From: Leucocoprinus leucothites | Taxonomy: Eukaryota; Basidiomycota; Agaricomycetes; Agaricales; Agaricaceae | Assembly: GCA_013368445.1 (NCBI GenBank) | Contig: JAACJO010000006.1 | Location: 744,001-808,000, forward strand | DNA: 64,000 bases | Direction: 5' to 3' | Notes under the pieces: model-generated | Database searches by the model: none | Seen by the model: the letters and a program-made list of their open reading frames with translations, nothing else | Told to the model about the DNA's origin: nothing | Shown here: piece by piece, positions 60,783 through 64,000 of the stretch | Position numbering within the stretch: position 1 is the first letter of the stretch | Layout of the letters: each line of letters opens with the position of its first letter | Made by a program: the position numbers and the translations under genes

Positions 60783-62995
60783 CATATTTTATTACTTCAG
60801 TCTCAGTGGCCCAAGGAGCCACCATAATCAATGCTATAATCACCTTCATTCATGTTACCATCTCTCTCTCACTCGTTATACTCCTCATCTACTTCATGCC
60901 AAAATCCAACACTGCCCTCGCATGGAGCTCTATTAGCCGAGCTCTGCAATCATCTTCCTGGCCTGTCATTCTGCGTACGGACTCTGAGTCCAGCCGATCA
61001 CACGGCGCAGCGGTTTCCACAGTAAGCTTTGCGGCTGCAGCTACTACTGGCCTTGTCGCAATTGCAGGCATTCTTCTCCCCTTGGGTCTGAGCGAAGGCC
61101 CTACCGTTGCCTCCAATTTCCGACCGGTTGACGCCCAGTATATCCCTGATAATTCTGCCCTCGCCCTTGCTACTACTCCGGAACGAGGAAGTTTCGTCTA
61201 TGGTCGCACATGCGGTTTTCTTGCTCCAGGTTTGCCCTGCCCTGGAAACAACAGTCCAAACGATACGAACTTCTCACCGCAAGTTATCGAGATATTCAAT
61301 AGTACACCCCACGGGCCTTTCACGATGGAGTACCGCAAGTTTTTTGATGGAGAAGGACCACAAAAGCCAAGTGCCGGCCTTATGGGCGCTGCCGAAACCT
61401 TCATCCTACGTAACGATACCTTCGTTGCCGAAGGTCTTATCATTGACATGTCCCTCGATCACCCCGGCATTGGGTTCTGGAACCAGACACTCCCTCCTTT
61501 CCAGCACGGCGGGACTTGGTCTCAGGACATTCTTTGGCTTGAGCCCGTCACACAATGCGTCGATACCAACCTGACGGTGGACTACCTCTTGATGAACGGG
61601 CCTAGTTCCGTTACCGATTTCAACATCACGGACCACGGAGGATTCGCCAACCTCTCCCATGAGCCCCCATCCCTCAACCGAGACGGCCAGCACATAGATC
61701 TTTGGCAACACGCATACAAGGGCGCAGCATACAGCGATCTATTCGCTATGGATTTCCTCAACCTCACGCGTGAAGGATCACACGTCGGTGCATCCTACCC
61801 AGTTGATACCAACAATAGTGTAGCCCTTTACGGTTCAAGTCTCGGGAGTTTGAAGGTCCTCCCAATCAGCTACCTCAACGGTAGTGCCCTAGAGTCAGCT
61901 CAGGTAATTTGTCAGGGTTATGGGAAAATAGACACCGCCAATGTGACCAACGTCCATGTTAATTGCGGCATTTTCCTAGGACCGCCATTACGCACGGATG
62001 GTGGCGACCCGCGAATGTTTGACCGGGGGTCTAAATGGAGTCAGAATATCCACGCCTGCTCGAGCGCCACACGCGCATCTGTTCAGACTATCACCTTCTC
62101 CACTAATAACACCAACGACGTTCATAACTTGCGCGTCACACGCGCAACCAGCAACCTTGATGTCCTCTGGGCGACCGAGAAGACGGATCTCGCAATTCGA
62201 GAAGTTGATCTTTTGTGGGGTCGAGTAGCCGACAAATACGAAAATGATTCCTCCCTCTGGACTGTCCGAGCCGACGGTTTCTACCTACCTGCAGGTGGAG
62301 CTTCAGTTTGGAATGCCTTCCCCGATGGTCAGCCATCCTCCGCCCATGCGCACGTCTGGGGCCAGATCTATGATCCCCTCAGTCTCAGCGGCGAATATGT
62401 CACAGACTACAGCGGGAAAGGCGACTACTCTATCAAAACAAAGATGCAGTCCCTCGTCGCTCGAGACCCCACCGTTGGGAATGCTCAGATACGAAACCTC
62501 ATTTGGACCGATATGATGGCTAACAACGTCATCGGCACTCAGACGAACAACACTATCTGGGCGGCCGATCACTTGAGGACACTCCAGTACAACTTCAAGT
62601 ACGCCATCCCAGGATTTATTCTCCTCCTCATCTGGCTTCCATCCTTTTTGGGAGCCATTTTCCTTCTTGCCACTCGCTCGATGACGTTTGAGCGCATGAG
62701 GGCCGTACTAAACCATACCTCTGTGGGTCGAGTTGTCATCGGTACTTCGGCTCTGCGTGTGCAAAGTGCCGGGAGTGTTGGATATATGGGAGTTTCTCAG
62801 CCTGGTTATTCCCCGAGCGGATTCTTCACTCCATTCCAGAGTGATAAGGCTTTGGGTCACCATCGGAACAAGAGCGATTGGGCAAACACATCTGGCAAAG
62901 TCCAAGTTGCGTTGGATTTGCAAGGCCGTCCAAATAATGCGGGGTCGATTATGGAGGAGGAGGATATCAAGCTGATCGAAACACCCCGTCGTTAA
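60779..62995 (+). CDS. Large membrane-anchored glycoprotein, unknown family, copy 3
   Basis: 738 residues in one coding exon, a paralog of copies 1 and 2 about 4.7 kb further on. It starts MTYFITSVSVAQGATIINAI; segment 1 (FIHVTISLSLVILLIYFM), inner loop ALAWSSISRALQSSSWPVIL, segment 2 about residues 80-105 (FAAAATTGLVAIAGILLPL). Ectodomain blocks: RTCGFLAPGLPCPG, PGIGFWNQTLPPFQHGGTW, TQCVDTNLTVDY, HVNCGIFLGPPLRTDGGD, IHACSSATRASVQTITFS. The Cys seen as CLWG in the other copies is absent (AGLMGAAE), leaving six shared Cys instead of seven. Segment 3 (IPGFILLLIWLPSFLGAIFL) is followed by AVLNHTSVGRVVIGTSALR and a tail with DIKLIETPRR at the end. G+C appears somewhat higher than in the other copies. 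No breaks. Confidence 0.85.
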   Translation: MTYFITSVSVAQGATIINAIITFIHVTISLSLVILLIYFMPKSNTALAWSSISRALQSSSWPVILRTDSESSRSHGAAVSTVSFAAAATTGLVAIAGILLPLGLSEGPTVASNFRPVDAQYIPDNSALALATTPERGSFVYGRTCGFLAPGLPCPGNNSPNDTNFSPQVIEIFNSTPHGPFTMEYRKFFDGEGPQKPSAGLMGAAETFILRNDTFVAEGLIIDMSLDHPGIGFWNQTLPPFQHGGTWSQDILWLEPVTQCVDTNLTVDYLLMNGPSSVTDFNITDHGGFANLSHEPPSLNRDGQHIDLWQHAYKGAAYSDLFAMDFLNLTREGSHVGASYPVDTNNSVALYGSSLGSLKVLPISYLNGSALESAQVICQGYGKIDTANVTNVHVNCGIFLGPPLRTDGGDPRMFDRGSKWSQNIHACSSATRASVQTITFSTNNTNDVHNLRVTRATSNLDVLWATEKTDLAIREVDLLWGRVADKYENDSSLWTVRADGFYLPAGGASVWNAFPDGQPSSAHAHVWGQIYDPLSLSGEYVTDYSGKGDYSIKTKMQSLVARDPTVGNAQIRNLIWTDMMANNVIGTQTNNTIWAADHLRTLQYNFKYAIPGFILLLIWLPSFLGAIFLLATRSMTFERMRAVLNHTSVGRVVIGTSALRVQSAGSVGYMGVSQPGYSPSGFFTPFQSDKALGHHRNKSDWANTSGKVQVALDLQGRPNNAGSIMEEEDIKLIETPRR

Positions 62996-63603
62996 ACTAG
63001 ACCATTTCTTTTCACCTGATACTTCTCGTATCGCTACTTCCACACCCAAAAAGCCTCGCCCCCTCCCAGTGCCAAACGAGCTTGATATGCTTACTCGGTT
63101 GTCTGATCATTACTACACGTTTCTCCGTCGCTCACATTCCTTCATGTGTTTTTATTAATATATCGCTCCCTTATCAAGCTTTTGATGTGCTACTTAGACA
63201 ACCAGAGCGTTGAAAACTTTTTTGATTCCTGATCGATAAGAGATCGTCAGGGAATCATGTATTATTGATCGAGGACTAGTAATCATGATGTTGCTTATCA
63301 AGGGCTACGGGTAGAAACCCAAAAAGTACATAATTTCTCTACATAACATTATTAATAAGTTATTCCAACAAAGGGTCGACGGCAGCCAGCATCTTACGAT
63401 GACAGTCTTGAAACTAGGGGCAGAATCTAGAGCATCGTTACATACATCAAGTTATCAAAAAAGGGTATGGGGATCCCATAGCAATAGCAAGTGTCATGAA
63501 ACAAACTCTATTCGAAACTGATTCACCAACCATTGAGCTGTCCAAGTTCGACATCACCAAGAGCAGACTTCAAGGCTCGCAGGGCTGAAGGGAAGCCAAT
63601 GAG
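62996..63603. other. Convergent 3' flanks with imperfect hairpin
   Basis: 3' regions of glycoprotein copy 3 and of the helix-loop-helix gene. An imperfect inverted repeat, GATTCCTGATCGAT / ATCGTCAGGGAATC, spans about 63224-63256. Otherwise AT-rich and non-coding. Confidence 0.45.
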
Positions 63604-64000
63604 TCAGTCGTTGTCATCTTCTTCATCGGGTTGCTCGCCGACACTTTCCAGGACACCAACACCGGCGCCGACACTAGTGGCGCCAGTCCCCATCCCGCCA
63701 CCACCAATAATTCCACCGCCGCCTCCATCATGTGTTTGCAGCTCGACAGCATCTACATCCCTCTCCAAGTCCAAGTCCAGATCAAAGCCAAAGTCCGCGT
63801 CGACCATCTCGGCGTCATCATCGCTCCGGCCCTCTCCAAGCTTGAGGTCCTTCAGAAGTGCTCTTAAGTTCCCAACTTCATTCCGCAACCGTCCAATCTC
63901 CTCGTCTCTTCTCTCAACACGCGACCTCAACACTCGTATGTACTCGTTTCCGCATATCAGGAGTTGAAGCTTGCTGACACCTTTGTTGGGTCCTTCACTG
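63604..64000 (-). CDS. Helix-loop-helix DNA-binding protein, C-terminal part (5' part outside window)
   Basis: Only the end of the gene is visible. Reading the minus strand from the right edge gives NKGVSKLQLLICGNEYIR, the second half of a bHLH domain in mushroom transcription factors, then RSRVERRDEEIGRLRNEVG and NLRALLKDLKLGEG as a leucine-rich continuation. The join around YIR/VLRSRV is continuous, with no intron needed. The tail is acidic (DDDAEMVDADFGFDLDLDLE) and then Gly-rich (GGGGGIIGGGGMG), ending GEQPDEEDDND with TGA at 63604-63606. The basic region and helix 1 lie beyond position 64000. Predicted nuclear regulator; targets unknown. Confidence 0.72.
   Translation of the reverse strand, partial: SEGPNKGVSKLQLLICGNEYIRVLRSRVERRDEEIGRLRNEVGNLRALLKDLKLGEGRSDDDAEMVDADFGFDLDLDLERDVDAVELQTHDGGGGGIIGGGGMGTGATSVGAGVGVLESVGEQPDEEDDND

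Overview
The window reads as nuclear DNA of a mushroom-forming basidiomycete (Agaricomycetes, probably Agaricales). Genes are packed with introns of about 50-70 nt using GT-AG sites. Several families are typical of that group: the nwd-type NACHT proteins, peptidyl-Lys M35 metalloendopeptidase, Egh16-like secreted proteins, and expanded polytopic membrane proteins of unknown function. I see no plasmid, viral, CRISPR, rRNA or tRNA content. Exon structures were assembled by hand from frame, splice-site and family consensus; no search was run, so all homology statements rest on recognised motifs.

Layout. 1-11.7 kb is gene-poor and holds two same-strand paralogs of a seven-helix membrane protein (one cut by the left edge) separated by more than 5 kb without a recognisable gene. 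11.7-16.4 kb has a xylose-reductase-type aldo-keto reductase, a small hypothetical gene and a decayed NACHT gene. 16.6-21.7 kb has glutamine:fructose-6-phosphate amidotransferase (GFA1), with an apparent one-base loss in its last codons, and a secreted Egh16-like protein with a Gly/Ala/Thr repeat tail. 21.7-28.5 kb is gene-poor with one F-box gene. 28.5-36.3 kb has a class-3 lipase head-to-head with a coiled-coil membrane protein, a small four-helix membrane protein and a Ran1/Vhs1-type kinase. 38.9-50.3 kb has a KEN-box basic protein, an NCS1 transporter containing a 5-nt micro-exon, a decayed short-chain dehydrogenase, an Mlo3/Yra1-type mRNA export adaptor and a PFK-2/FBPase-2 homologue whose phosphatase His is Ser.

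51.2-63.0 kb is the most unusual part: three paralogs of about 740-750 residues, each one long coding exon, with two N-terminal helices, a very large N-glycosylated ectodomain, one C-terminal helix and an almost invariant cytosolic juxtamembrane motif. A coiled-coil gene and a secreted M35 protease lie between copies two and three on the other strand. I know no function for this family. The right edge cuts a helix-loop-helix gene.

The genes mostly look like independent housekeeping and secretory functions rather than one pathway. Two of the 24 gene models (NACHT, SDR) carry several disabling lesions while keeping nearly all their family sequence, which points to recent loss.
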